Source: Eubacteriaceae bacterium Marseille-Q4139
Lineage (GTDB): Bacteria; Bacillota; Clostridia; Lachnospirales; Lachnospiraceae
Assembly (NCBI GenBank): GCA_018223415.1
Contig: JAGTTQ010000001.1
Coordinates: 3,273,365 to 3,337,364, forward strand
Length of the DNA: 64,000 nt
Direction: 5' to 3'
Part shown: positions 26,121-34,074 of the stretch, piece after piece
Layout of the letters: every line of letters begins with the position of its first letter
Position numbering within the stretch: position 1 is the first letter of the stretch
Notes under the pieces: generated by a model
The model's input: the letters and a program-made list of their open reading frames with translations, nothing else
Database searches by the model: none
What the model was told of the DNA's origin: nothing
Program-made: the position numbers and the translations under genes

Positions 26121-26170
26121 GAAAGCGCGGCGGCTTTGAACCTTTCAGGTTCTGAGCCGCCGCGTTTTCG
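26121..26170. terminator. Bidirectional terminator between SpoIID-like gene and PFK
   Basis: Long stem CGCGGCGGCTTTGAACC / GGTTCTGAGCCGCCGCG with a tiny loop, flanked by A-rich on the left and TTTT on the right. It can stop both convergent transcripts. Confidence 0.8.
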
Positions 26171-26174
26171 GACA

Positions 26175-27386
26175 TTATTTCCGGTACAGATATTTTGGAA
26201 GCCCGTTTTCCATGATCCTTTCCGGCTCGCCCTGAATCAGGGGGAGGGCGTAGGAGAGGAAGTCCGGGGTGATGTCATTTCCGGCTGGCGTGATCCACTG
26301 GGCCGGGAATTTCTTTTCCTGGTTGCAGATGGCCGATACGTCAAAGGTCTGGCAGGACAGGGAATAGTCTGCGCCGTCCGCCCGGACGAAGGCCGCCATC
26401 TTCCCGGTTTCCCCGGAAAGCGCCGCAGAAACGCCGTAAGCGCCGGCAAGGAACGCCTCCTCAATATCGGTTCCTGAGGCCAGCATGCCGCTGCACCGCT
26501 GGCTCACATTTAACTCCACGGAGCGAACCTTGACGCCGAAATGGTCACGGACGAGATTTTCCAGAACCTTTCCGCAGCCGGTGAGCATCTTGTGGCCGAA
26601 GGAATCTGTCCTGGCGGCGTCGGCGTACTCGCAGATAAATTTCCCGTCTGCATCCGCGATGCCCTCGGAAACACAGACAACCACGTTCGGTGTTTTTTCC
26701 ATGGCTGCTTCCAGATCTTTATAAAAGGCCTCCAGGCGGAAAGGCACTTCCGGCAGATAGATGAGAAGCGGATTGTCTCCTTCCTCTTTTCTTGCCATGG
26801 CGGAGGCGGCGGTGAGCCAGCCGGCGTGACGGCCCATGATTTCTACAATCGTTACGGATTTCTGCTGGTAAACAGAGGCGTCCAGGACGATTTCGCGGAC
26901 GGTGGCGGCGACGTATTTCGCGGCGCTTCCAAAGCCCGGCGTGTGGTCGGTCATAACCAGGTCGTTGTCGATGGTTTTCGGGATGCCGATGAAGCGGATT
27001 TCGCTTCCGGCTGCTGCGGCATGGCGGGAAAGCTTGTCCACGGTGTCCATGGAATCGTTTCCGCCCACATAGAGGAACCAGCCGATGTTTAATGCCTCAA
27101 GTTTCTTAAAAAGCTCCGTGTACACCTCCGAAGCCGGATCGGCCGGCAGTTTATAGCGGCAGGAGCCAAGGTAGGCGGCCGGGGTGAGCTTTAAGAGGGA
27201 GAGCTCTTCGTCCGAGAGTGCCGAAAGCTCCATGTACCGGCCGGCTAACAGGCCTTCGATCCCGTTAATCATCCCGTAGACGCAGCCGTCCTGGTTCTGG
27301 CGCTTCCACTGCGCGACGGCGCCGCAGAGGCTTGCGTTGATGACCGCAGTGGGGCCGCCGGACTGTCCAATGATGAGATTTTTCAT
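26175..27386 (-). CDS. pfp: 6-phosphofructokinase, probably PPi-dependent
   Basis: A 403-residue PFK-family protein starting MKNLIIGQSGGPTAVINASL. Two positions separate ATP from PPi enzymes. The GGDGS motif reads GGNDS here (Asp at the position equal to E. coli Gly104), and PGTIDND reads PKTIDND (Lys at Gly124). Both substitutions are the known marks of PPi-dependent PFK. It phosphorylates fructose 6-phosphate reversibly with pyrophosphate, saving ATP in glycolysis. The start is ATG 27386, with CAGGAGAATACG upstream; the promoter is at 27421-27449. Confidence 0.88.
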   Translation of the reverse strand: MKNLIIGQSGGPTAVINASLCGAVAQWKRQNQDGCVYGMINGIEGLLAGRYMELSALSDEELSLLKLTPAAYLGSCRYKLPADPASEVYTELFKKLEALNIGWFLYVGGNDSMDTVDKLSRHAAAAGSEIRFIGIPKTIDNDLVMTDHTPGFGSAAKYVAATVREIVLDASVYQQKSVTIVEIMGRHAGWLTAASAMARKEEGDNPLLIYLPEVPFRLEAFYKDLEAAMEKTPNVVVCVSEGIADADGKFICEYADAARTDSFGHKMLTGCGKVLENLVRDHFGVKVRSVELNVSQRCSGMLASGTDIEEAFLAGAYGVSAALSGETGKMAAFVRADGADYSLSCQTFDVSAICNQEKKFPAQWITPAGNDITPDFLSYALPLIQGEPERIMENGLPKYLYRK

Positions 27387-27420
27387 AGCGTATTCTCCTG
27401 TCTTTTGCGGTTTTAAAATC

Positions 27421-27449
27421 ATTATAGAAAAAGATTTTCGTGAAATCAA
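27421..27449 (-). promoter_or_regulatory. Promoter of the PFK gene
   Basis: Minus strand TTGATT, 17-bp spacer, TATAAT, 35 bases before the start codon. Confidence 0.7.
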
Positions 27450-27545
27450 TATTTTTTTTCGGTTGGATGTATAGGCGGGAAAATTCCGGTAATAATAGGA
27501 GTATCAACAAAAGAGAAAGATTAATACTTATCCTCCCCTTTTTGA

Positions 27546-27588
27546 TACCTCGTTTATTGGCTTTGTGCAGTAGACGGGGTATTTTTTT
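27546..27588 (+). terminator. Orphan terminator-like hairpin
   Basis: ATACCTCGT pairs with ACGGGGTAT and is followed by seven T residues. No plus-strand gene precedes it. It may be left over from an excised or decayed element together with the nearby integrase relic. The rest of 27450-27694 holds nothing I can call. Confidence 0.45.
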
Positions 27589-27694
27589 GATTTTTCCTTA
27601 TTTTATCAGGGGTTGGGGGATGGTTCGGATGGAAGAGCAGATGGGAAAAAGAGGACGAATGGGCGTTCTGACACAAAACTGACACAAAATCGAT

Positions 27695-27910
27695 TTAAGA
27701 AATCAACGCATTTAATTTCTGCATTTCTTCGGCTTTTGGATTGGGAAGTACATGAGCGTAGATTTCCATGGTTGTCGATAAATCTTTGTGGCCCATGATG
27801 GTTTGCAGTACCTTAGGCGGTATTCCGTGTTCGATGCTTCGGGTAGCAAAGGTATGACGGAATGTGTGGGGAGTAATATGAGGAAAGTCTGTCCTGAGAG
27901 GCAGGATATT
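27695..27910 (-). pseudogene. Tyrosine recombinase (phage/ICE integrase) C-terminal relic
   Basis: Minus strand frame of 71 codons that reads PHITPHTFRHTFATRSIEHG, then GHKDLSTTMEIYAHV, and ends LNALIS-stop. It therefore holds the HxxR box, the second His region and the catalytic Tyr of tyrosine recombinases. Everything upstream (catalytic Arg I, N-terminal domains) is gone: an in-frame TAG stands just before the fragment, and no related frame continues. It marks a former integrated element whose remainder is deleted. No start codon or ribosome site is present, so it is not a gene. Confidence 0.85.
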
Positions 27911-27967
27911 CTAAAATCGTTTCGTGAAAATTTTTTGATCCGCAGACAGAAAGCGGCACTTCGCCGC

Positions 27968-28450
27968 CTATGTCTCCAAAAGATATTCCATCTTTTTTAT
28001 GCGTTCCGTCATGCCGAGGCTTTCATAGAAAGCGATGGCCTTTTTATTGAAGGCCCATACACCCAGCTCCATCGTTTTGCAGCCTTGTTCTTCAGCCTTT
28101 TGTTTGCAGCATTCAAACAGCCGCCGGCCGATGCCTGCCCTCTGGAAGGCGTTCAGGACACAGATATCGTCGATGTAAAAGCTGTCATGATCCACGAGGG
28201 CCGTGTGGTTCCGATAGGAAATGACCCATGCAAAGGCGTATCCGACGACCTGTCCCTCATCGGTTTCTGCGATCAGGATCGTATGCTTCGGGTCTTCCAG
28301 CCGTTCCTTGAAGGCATCCTGGCTAAAATAGCGGGCTTCGGTCCGGAATAAGTCCGGCCGTCCGTCGTGGTGAAGGTCGGCGATTTCTTTTTGGAGAGGC
28401 CGGATGCGTTCACAGTCCTCCAAAACGGCAGCTCGTATGGTGATGTTCAT
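27968..28450 (-). CDS. GNAT family N-acetyltransferase
   Basis: A 160-residue GNAT protein beginning MNITIRAAVLEDCERI. The acetyl-CoA loop is AFQRAGIGRRLFECCKQKAE (about residues 105-124), and the C-terminal half FNKKAIAFYESLGM is typical of the fold. Substrate unknown. Three starts are close together (TTG, ATG, ATG); I chose ATG 28450 because GGAGG lies 8 bases upstream of it. A perfect -35/-10 promoter is at 28500-28528. Confidence 0.85.
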   Translation of the reverse strand: MNITIRAAVLEDCERIRPLQKEIADLHHDGRPDLFRTEARYFSQDAFKERLEDPKHTILIAETDEGQVVGYAFAWVISYRNHTALVDHDSFYIDDICVLNAFQRAGIGRRLFECCKQKAEEQGCKTMELGVWAFNKKAIAFYESLGMTERIKKMEYLLET

Positions 28451-28499
28451 GTCCATGTCCTCCAATCTGAAAAAATCTGTTTCGACAAGATATTCCTAC

Positions 28500-28528
28500 A
28501 TTATATGCAGAAAAATATTGGGTGTCAA
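28500..28528 (-). promoter_or_regulatory. Promoter of the first acetyltransferase gene
   Basis: Minus strand TTGACA, 17-bp spacer, TATAAT. Confidence 0.75.
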
Positions 28529-28562
28529 TGCTTTTTGTCGGAGAGTTTTTCGGGACATCTTG

Positions 28563-28591
28563 TGGACAGCGCCATGGTTTCGTGATAAGAT
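28563..28591 (+). promoter_or_regulatory. Promoter of the second acetyltransferase operon
   Basis: TGGACA, 17-bp spacer, TAAGAT, about 95 bases before the ATG. Confidence 0.55.
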
Positions 28592-28684
28592 GTCCGTATG
28601 TTTGACATCAGGCCGCGGGCCAAAAGGGCGGCGTATCCGGCACGGCCCGTGCGGCAGTTACAGGCAGGAGAGGAGATTTGACAT

Positions 28685-29197
28685 ATGGAACTGATCTTTC
28701 CAAATGAGGCATATTATGAATCTTACCGGGAGGCAGCCAGGGAATATGAAGAGAAGGGCATTACTAACCATCTGTTTTTAAAGGACGGCGCCCGCAGCAT
28801 CTGCGAACAGGCGGAGGATTCCAGAGAGGGGCGGAATCTGCCGCCGGGGTTTGTGAAAGCCACCTATCTCTGGCTCGTGGACGGCGGGGAATTCATCGGC
28901 GAGGCATCGGTGCGGCACAGCCTGACAGAGGCGCTTCTGCGGTTCGGCGGGCATATCGGCTACGGCGTCCGGTGTTCCAGGTGGAATCAAGGCATGGGGA
29001 CGGCGCTGCTTTCCGGGGCGCTCCGGTATGCGAAAGACGAGCTGGGGCTTTCTCGGGTTCTGGTTACCTGCGATGACGATAACATTGGTTCGGCCCGGGT
29101 CATCGAAAAGAACGGCGGAGTCCTTCAGGACAAAATCCAAAATGAAATTGACGGTGTCAAGCGGATTACGAGGCGGTACTGGATTGACTTAAAATGA
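28685..29197 (+). CDS. GNAT family N-acetyltransferase
   Basis: A 170-residue GNAT protein. A conserved GGHIGYGVRCSRWNQGMGTA block (about 95-114) carries the acetyl-CoA-binding turn, and the next strand is RVLVTCDDDNIGSARVIEKN. The variant GYGVRPSxRxxGYG type is common for acetylation of small metabolites. Substrate unknown. The ATG follows AGGAGAGGAGATTTGACAT. Not closely related to the divergent acetyltransferase next to it. Confidence 0.85.
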   Translation: MELIFPNEAYYESYREAAREYEEKGITNHLFLKDGARSICEQAEDSREGRNLPPGFVKATYLWLVDGGEFIGEASVRHSLTEALLRFGGHIGYGVRCSRWNQGMGTALLSGALRYAKDELGLSRVLVTCDDDNIGSARVIEKNGGVLQDKIQNEIDGVKRITRRYWIDLK

Positions 29198-29222
29198 TCT
29201 GGAAAAGAAGGAGATGCGAAAG

Positions 29223-29642
29223 ATGAAGCTGTTTATTTGCGTAGAAGATAACGGCGGGACGATGTTTAACAGAAGGCGGCTCAGCATGGATTCGGCCGTG
29301 CGGGAAAAGATCCTTGAAGCGTCCCGCGGCCGGCGGCTCCTGATGAGCCATTACAGCAGGAAGCAGTTTGACGGGATGGAGACGGGAAGTGTGACGGAGA
29401 TTCTCGCTGACGATGATTTTCTGTCGAAGGCTCAGTCAGGGGATGCCTGCTTTTTGGAGGGACAGGATCCGGCGGCAGTTTTCGGAGACGTGACGGAGCT
29501 TGTGCTGTTTCGGTGGAACAGGCGGTATCCGGCAGACCAGTATTTTGACAAAGGCCTGCTTAAGGGGCTGTCCTTAAAACGGACGGAGGAATTTCCCGGA
29601 AGCTCCCATGAAACGATTACGATGGAGGTGTACGGGCGATGA
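29223..29642 (+). CDS. Conserved Lachnospiraceae protein of unknown function (often mislabelled ribonuclease Z)
   Basis: A 139-residue soluble protein. Conserved-looking elements are the N-terminal MKLFICVEDNGGTMFNRRRL, LVLFRWNRRYPADQYFD (about 95-112), and EFPGSSHETITMEVYGR at the end. Similar small proteins in this family of bacteria are, to my memory, annotated as ribonuclease Z, but no HxHxDH metal motif is present, so that label is unsupported. I chose ATG 29223, since AAGGAG ends 9 bases upstream; ATG 29214 abuts the ribosome site. It overlaps the next gene by 4 bases (ATGA), hinting at a shared role. Confidence 0.65.
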   Translation: MKLFICVEDNGGTMFNRRRLSMDSAVREKILEASRGRRLLMSHYSRKQFDGMETGSVTEILADDDFLSKAQSGDACFLEGQDPAAVFGDVTELVLFRWNRRYPADQYFDKGLLKGLSLKRTEEFPGSSHETITMEVYGR

Positions 29643-30595
29643 AGCGGTTTGGCAGGACATGGTTTCTTTTCCTGGCGATTGCGGCGTCCCTGTTTCTTGG
29701 CGGCTGCCAGGACGGCACGACCGTTGCTTTCGGAGCCGGAGCAGGGCAGACGGATGCCGTGATCTCCGGGGCAGAAAATTCCTATGACGGAGAGCCTTAT
29801 GCAGTCATAAACGGGAATGTCCCGTATTTTGAGGACGAAGATTTTACAGAAACGGCTTTTGAGGAATACAGCGAGTTAGACAGCCTCGGGCGCTGCGGCA
29901 CGGCGTTTGCGAATGTCGGGAGAGAGCTGATGCCGACAGAAGAGCGCGGCTCCATCGGCCAGGTGAAGCCGTCCGGCTGGCAGACGGTGAAGTATGATAT
30001 CGTGGACGGGAAATACCTCTATAACCGCTGCCATTTGATCGGGTACCAGCTCACGGCGGAAAATGCCAACGAGAGGAACCTGATTACGGGAACCAGATAC
30101 ATGAATGTAGAAGGTATGCTGCCATTTGAAAATATGGTGGCCGACTATATCAAGGAGACAGGGAACCATGTGCTCTACCGGGTGACGCCGGAGTTTTCCG
30201 GGGGAAACCTGGTGGCTGACGGCGTCCTCATGGAGGCGGAGTCGGTGGAAGACGGCGGTGAGGGCATCCAGTTCTGCGTCTTTGTGTACAATGTGCAGCC
30301 GGGAATCGAGATCGACTATGAGACAGGGAAAAGCCGGCTGGCAGAATCCGCGGGGCAGAACGGTATTCCGGCAAAGGAGACATCCGGGGCCGGCGAACAG
30401 GAAGAATCCGCTGTCCTGTCCGAGGAGACGGACGAGGGCGGCACGTATGTGCTCAACACCAACACGAAGAAATTCCACAAACCGGAATGCAGCAGCGTTT
30501 CGGACATGAACCCGGAAAACCGGGAGGATTACACCGGAAGCCGCCAGGCGCTTTTGGATGACGGATACGATCCCTGCGGCCGGTGCAGGCCTTAA
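29639..30595 (+). CDS. Secreted DNA/RNA non-specific endonuclease lipoprotein
   Basis: A 318-residue lipoprotein with lipobox FLGGC (Cys about 24). An EndA/NucA-type nuclease domain lies at about 45-215. It contains YNRCHLIGYQLTAENANERN with the catalytic His and the metal-binding Asn, then LITGTRYMNVEGM. An acidic spacer leads to a C-terminal module (about 270-317) with NTKKFHKPECSSV and GYDPCGRCRP, a Cys/His pattern seen in other surface nucleases and likened to an Ada-type metal site. The enzyme probably degrades extracellular DNA for uptake or feeding. Confidence 0.85.
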   Translation: MKRFGRTWFLFLAIAASLFLGGCQDGTTVAFGAGAGQTDAVISGAENSYDGEPYAVINGNVPYFEDEDFTETAFEEYSELDSLGRCGTAFANVGRELMPTEERGSIGQVKPSGWQTVKYDIVDGKYLYNRCHLIGYQLTAENANERNLITGTRYMNVEGMLPFENMVADYIKETGNHVLYRVTPEFSGGNLVADGVLMEAESVEDGGEGIQFCVFVYNVQPGIEIDYETGKSRLAESAGQNGIPAKETSGAGEQEESAVLSEETDEGGTYVLNTNTKKFHKPECSSVSDMNPENREDYTGSRQALLDDGYDPCGRCRP

Positions 30596-30633
30596 GGACG
30601 GCTTCATGCGGCGAAAAGGCCGGGATTTTACTG

Positions 30634-30662
30634 TTTACAGAATTTTTCAATTATGCTATAAT
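30634..30662 (+). promoter_or_regulatory. Promoter of the SEC-C gene
   Basis: TTTACA, 17-bp spacer, TATAAT, 56 bases before the ATG. Confidence 0.7.
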
Positions 30663-30718
30663 CAGGTGAGCATTGTTTTCAGACGATACAATATGAGTAA
30701 GAAAAGGATGGATTTGCT

Positions 30719-31234
30719 ATGGCAACATTACTGGAAAACTGGAGAAACCTCGCTTACGGCGACGGTCTCGATGATAAAAAGAGAGAACAGCTCTGGAGCG
30801 GATATTTTACTATCGAAAAAGGCATCTATGAGAAAATCCTTTCCAATCCGTCTGAGGTGGTTGAGGGAACCGTAAAAGAGCTGGCGGACAAGTATGAGAC
30901 GGATCTGTTAATCATGACCGGCTTCTTAGACGGCATCAACGAGAGCTTAAAGGGCTATGAGAACCCCATCGAGACCATGGATGAGAATACGTCCGTGAAG
31001 ATCGAAATTGATCCGGAAAAGCTTTACTACAACATGGTTGAGGCAAAGGCAAGCTGGCTTTACGGCCTTCCCCAGTGGGAGGAGATCCTGACGGAGGAGA
31101 AGAGGAAAGAGCTTTATAAGGCTCAGAAGGCGTCGGGAACCGTCCGCCGCGAAGGCCACAAGATTTACCCCAACGATCCGTGTCCCTGCGGAAGCGGCAA
31201 GAAATATAAGAAGTGCTGCGGCCGCAATCAGTAG
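30719..31234 (+). CDS. SEC-C metal-binding domain protein
   Basis: A 171-residue protein. The first 140 residues are helical and rich in charged residues, with no known domain that I recognise. The C-terminus is a SEC-C zinc module, DPCPCGSGKKYKKCCG (about 153-168), as found at the end of SecA and in many stand-alone proteins. The role may be ribosome- or translocase-related, but that is only inferred from the zinc module. GGATTTGCT precedes the ATG, so the ribosome site is weak. It is a single-gene unit with its own promoter and terminator. Confidence 0.8.
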   Translation: MATLLENWRNLAYGDGLDDKKREQLWSGYFTIEKGIYEKILSNPSEVVEGTVKELADKYETDLLIMTGFLDGINESLKGYENPIETMDENTSVKIEIDPEKLYYNMVEAKASWLYGLPQWEEILTEEKRKELYKAQKASGTVRREGHKIYPNDPCPCGSGKKYKKCCGRNQ

Positions 31235-31251
31235 TCCTGTCGAATGGGAGG

Positions 31252-31284
31252 AGCCATTACCTGAAAAGCAGGTAGTGGCTTTTT
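31252..31284 (+). terminator. Terminator after the SEC-C gene
   Basis: 12-bp stem AGCCATTACCTG / CAGGTAGTGGCT with loop AAAAG and T stretch. Confidence 0.8.
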
Positions 31285-31318
31285 ATTTAAAGCGGGAAAT
31301 GGGAAAGGAGCGGAGAGC

Positions 31319-32092
31319 GTGGAGGCATATTCAGGCTTTGCAGAGGTCTATGACACGTTTATGGACAACATTCCCTATGAGGAGTGGTGCGGCTATCTGA
31401 CGGGGCTTTTAAGGGATTTCGGTGTGCCTTCGGGGATCCTTTTGGAGCTTGGCTGCGGAACCGGGAGCATGACGGAGCTTCTGGCAGAACAGGGCTACGA
31501 CATGATCGGCATCGACAATTCGGAGGAAATGCTGGAGCTTGCAGCCGAAAAGCGGGCGGCCTCCGGCCATGATATCCTGTATCTCTGCCAGGACATGCGG
31601 GAGTTTGAGCTTTACGGCACGGCGGCTGCGGCCGTCTCCGTCTGTGACTCCATGAACTATATCCTGGAGAAAGAGGAACTGAAACAGGTGTTTTCCCTCG
31701 TCAACAACTACCTGGATCCCGGCGGCATCTTCCTGTTTGATCTGAATACAGAATACAAGTATAAGGAGCTTCTGGGGGATTCCACCATAGCCGAGGACCG
31801 GGAGGAATGCAGCTTTATCTGGGAAAACCAGTATGACGAAGAAGAAAAGATCAACATCTATGATCTGGCTGTTTTTGTCCGCAGGGAGGACGGGCTTTTT
31901 GAGAAATATCAGGAGACCCATTACCAGCGGGCCTATTCCCTGGACGAAGTGAAAGAAGCTCTCCGGGAGGCTGGCATGGAATTCGTGGCCGCTTACGACG
32001 CGTTCACGAAGGAGCCGCCGCGGGAGGATAGTGAGCGGATCTATGTTGCGGCCAGAGAAAAGGGAAAAAGAAAGGAAGAAGAGAATGTCTGA
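31319..32092 (+). CDS. Class I SAM-dependent methyltransferase
   Basis: A 257-residue methyltransferase. Motif I is LLELGCGTGSMTELLA (about residues 41-56), followed by MIGIDNSEEMLELA and LYLCQDMREF as motifs II and III. The N-terminal YSGFAEVYDTFMDNIPYEEW is typical of a widespread Clostridia small-molecule or protein methyltransferase family; the substrate is unknown. The start is GTG 31319, with GGGAAAGGAG upstream. Its 3' end overlaps hslO by 8 bases. Confidence 0.87.
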   Translation: MEAYSGFAEVYDTFMDNIPYEEWCGYLTGLLRDFGVPSGILLELGCGTGSMTELLAEQGYDMIGIDNSEEMLELAAEKRAASGHDILYLCQDMREFELYGTAAAAVSVCDSMNYILEKEELKQVFSLVNNYLDPGGIFLFDLNTEYKYKELLGDSTIAEDREECSFIWENQYDEEEKINIYDLAVFVRREDGLFEKYQETHYQRAYSLDEVKEALREAGMEFVAAYDAFTKEPPREDSERIYVAAREKGKRKEEENV

Positions 32093-32969
32093 TTATATGA
32101 TTCGTGCGACGGCAGCGGACGGGCAGGTGCGCGCCTTTGCCGTGACAGCGAGGGATACGGTGGAGACGGCCAGAAAAGCCCATGATACGAGCCCCGTGGC
32201 GACGGCGGCTTTGGGACGGCTTCTTTCGGCCGGAGCCATGATGGGTTCCATGATGAAGGGAGAAAAGGATCTTCTGACGCTCCGGATGGAGGGGGACGGG
32301 CCCATCGGCGGCCTTCTTGTGACGGCGGACGCATTCGGGAACGTGAAAGGCTATGCGTTCCATCCGGAAGTGATGCTGCCGCCCAATGACAAGGGAAAGC
32401 TGGATGTGGGCGGCGCCCTTGGCGTCGGCGTCCTGAGCGTGATTAAGGACATCGGCTTAAAGGAGCCGTATGTGGGCCAGACGATTCTGGTTTCCGGCGA
32501 GGTGGCCGAGGATCTGACGTATTACTATGCCACATCGGAGCAGGTGCCGTCTTCGGTGGCTCTTGGCGTTCTGATGAATAAGGACAACACAGTGCGCCAG
32601 GCCGGCGGGTTTATCATCCAGCTTCTTCCGGGCGCATCGGATGAGCTGATCGACCGGCTGGAGGAGCGGCTGGGTGTCATGGAACCGGTCACGTCGCTTC
32701 TTGATAAGGGCATGACGCCGGAGGAGATGTTAGAGGCGCTTCTCGGCGATTTCGGCCTGGAAATTTTAGACAGGATGCCGGTGGCGTTCTCCTGCGACTG
32801 CACGAAGGAGCGGGTGGAAAAGGCGCTTGTGAGCATCGGGAAAAAGGAGCTTCAGGACATGATTGACGACGGGAAAGAGATTGAAGTGAACTGCCAGTTC
32901 TGCAACCGGCACTATGTGTTTTCAGTGGAAGAACTGAAGGGGCTTTTTTCGAGGGCTGTCAGGGATTAG
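32085..32969 (+). CDS. hslO: Hsp33 redox-regulated chaperone
   Basis: A 294-residue Hsp33. The N-terminal core includes GRLLSAGAMMGSMMKGEKD and the GLLVTADAFGNVKGY block. The C-terminal redox switch holds four zinc cysteines as CDC (about residue 240) and CQFC (about 273). Hsp33 turns on under oxidative unfolding when the cysteines form disulfides. The start chosen is ATG 32085, preceded by AAAGGAAGAAGAG, within the end of the methyltransferase gene, so the two are coupled. Confidence 0.95.
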   Translation: MSDYMIRATAADGQVRAFAVTARDTVETARKAHDTSPVATAALGRLLSAGAMMGSMMKGEKDLLTLRMEGDGPIGGLLVTADAFGNVKGYAFHPEVMLPPNDKGKLDVGGALGVGVLSVIKDIGLKEPYVGQTILVSGEVAEDLTYYYATSEQVPSSVALGVLMNKDNTVRQAGGFIIQLLPGASDELIDRLEERLGVMEPVTSLLDKGMTPEEMLEALLGDFGLEILDRMPVAFSCDCTKERVEKALVSIGKKELQDMIDDGKEIEVNCQFCNRHYVFSVEELKGLFSRAVRD

Positions 32970-33024
32970 CGTAAGCGGATGTTGGGAATGCGCCTGCGGC
33001 GGAGGAGTTCCAACGATAAAAAAC

Positions 33025-33058
33025 GGGCTGCTGCAAAAAAATGCAGCGGCCCATTTCC
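33025..33058 (+). terminator. Hairpin after hslO
   Basis: GGGCTGCTGCA / TGCAGCGGCCC with an A loop; weak T stretch. It lies between convergent hslO and csp genes. Confidence 0.6.
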
Positions 33059-33132
33059 TAATCACATCGTACTCTGCGGACTTCCTTCTAATCTGAACTT
33101 TATCAGAAAAAGGCACAAGGAGAAAGCGGTGA

Positions 33133-33330
33133 TTATAATTTGGTTACGTTTACGGCCTGGGGGCCTTTATCGCCTTCGATCACATCGAACTCAACTTCTG
33201 CGCCCTCATCGATGGTTTTGAAGCCTTCCATATTGAGACCTGAATAATGGACGAATACGTCGTTTCCTGCCTCATCGCAGATGAAGCCGTAACCCTTCTG
33301 GTTGTTGAACCACTTAACTGTACCTTTCAT
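33133..33330 (-). CDS. csp: Cold shock protein (CspA family)
   Basis: A 65-residue OB-fold protein with RNP1 KGYGFI and RNP2 VFVHYS, starting MKGTVKWFNNQKGYGF. It binds single-stranded RNA/DNA and melts mRNA structure. ATG 33330 is preceded by GGAGGTATCAT. A perfect -35 with a good -10 lies at 33380-33408. The leader is about 45 bases, shorter than the long leaders of cold-induced cspA genes, so this copy may be constitutive. Confidence 0.95.
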   Translation of the reverse strand: MKGTVKWFNNQKGYGFICDEAGNDVFVHYSGLNMEGFKTIDEGAEVEFDVIEGDKGPQAVNVTKL

Positions 33331-33379
33331 ATGATACCTCCGAAATTTTAAGCGTGCCGTTATAGAAGCGGCTAAAGCA

Positions 33380-33408
33380 ATCATAGTACATTTTTACAGG
33401 GATGTCAA
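33380..33408 (-). promoter_or_regulatory. Promoter of csp
   Basis: Minus strand TTGACA, 17-bp spacer, TATGAT. Confidence 0.75.
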
Positions 33409-33516
33409 ATGAAATCGTATAAAAAATTTGTCATTTTTACCAGAAAGATGCAGGTAATAATCCTAAAAAATTCAGATAAGACAATAATTGCAAATAAAAA
33501 GAGAAGCGTGAATAAT

Positions 33517-34068
33517 ATGACAAAATGGGAAAATGGATGGAAACATTTCTGCACCATCACAAGGCATAAGTGGATCGTCATGAAAAACTGCTTCCGCATA
33601 GGGCTGTACCGGCAGGGGCTTCTCCATGACCTGTCAAAATATTCCCCGGCGGAGTTTAAAACAGGCGTTTTGTACTATCAGGGCACCAGGAGCCCCAACG
33701 CGGCGGAAAAGGAAGAAAAGGGATATTCGGAGGCATGGCTCCACCACAAAGGGCGGAACAAGCATCATTTTGAATACTGGACGGACGTGTCCACGGCAGC
33801 CGACCACTGGCAGATTGTGGGCGTGAAGATGCCGGTCAATTATTTTGCGGAGATGGTGATGGACCGGATCGCGGCGTCGAAGATTTACCTGGGACGCGAA
33901 TATACGGATGCTGCGCCTTACAGGTATTTCAGCCGAAGCAAGGACTACCTTGTCATGCACCCGGAGACGAAGGCCATGCTGGAGCGGGTGCTTCGGATGC
34001 TGATGGAGAAGGGGGAGAGGAAGACGTTTGCGTATTTGAGGTATTTGCTGAGGGAAGGGGAGTATTAA
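33517..34068 (+). CDS. DUF5662 family protein
   Basis: A 183-residue protein of the DUF5662 family, sometimes labelled catalase without support. Landmarks are HKWIVMKNCFRIGLYRQGLL, HDLSKYSP, YYQGTRSPN and AWLHHKGRNKHHFEYW. The conserved His/Asp set (HD...HH...HH) resembles an HD-type metal phosphohydrolase, but the activity is not established. The start is ATG 33517; the ribosome site is poor (AGAAGCGTGAAT). The upstream in-frame extension is AT-rich and unlike the protein body. Ends 6 bases from the convergent nuclease gene. Confidence 0.75.
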   Translation: MTKWENGWKHFCTITRHKWIVMKNCFRIGLYRQGLLHDLSKYSPAEFKTGVLYYQGTRSPNAAEKEEKGYSEAWLHHKGRNKHHFEYWTDVSTAADHWQIVGVKMPVNYFAEMVMDRIAASKIYLGREYTDAAPYRYFSRSKDYLVMHPETKAMLERVLRMLMEKGERKTFAYLRYLLREGEY

Positions 34069-34074
34069 AGCTCC

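Noticed and set aside
27440..27682. 80-codon plus-strand frame upstream of PFK
   Set aside because: It overlaps the PFK promoter and a terminator-like hairpin, and has no ribosome site.
29223..29642. Ribonuclease Z
   Set aside because: The label seems common for this small family, but no metallo-beta-lactamase HxHxDH motif exists in the 139 residues.
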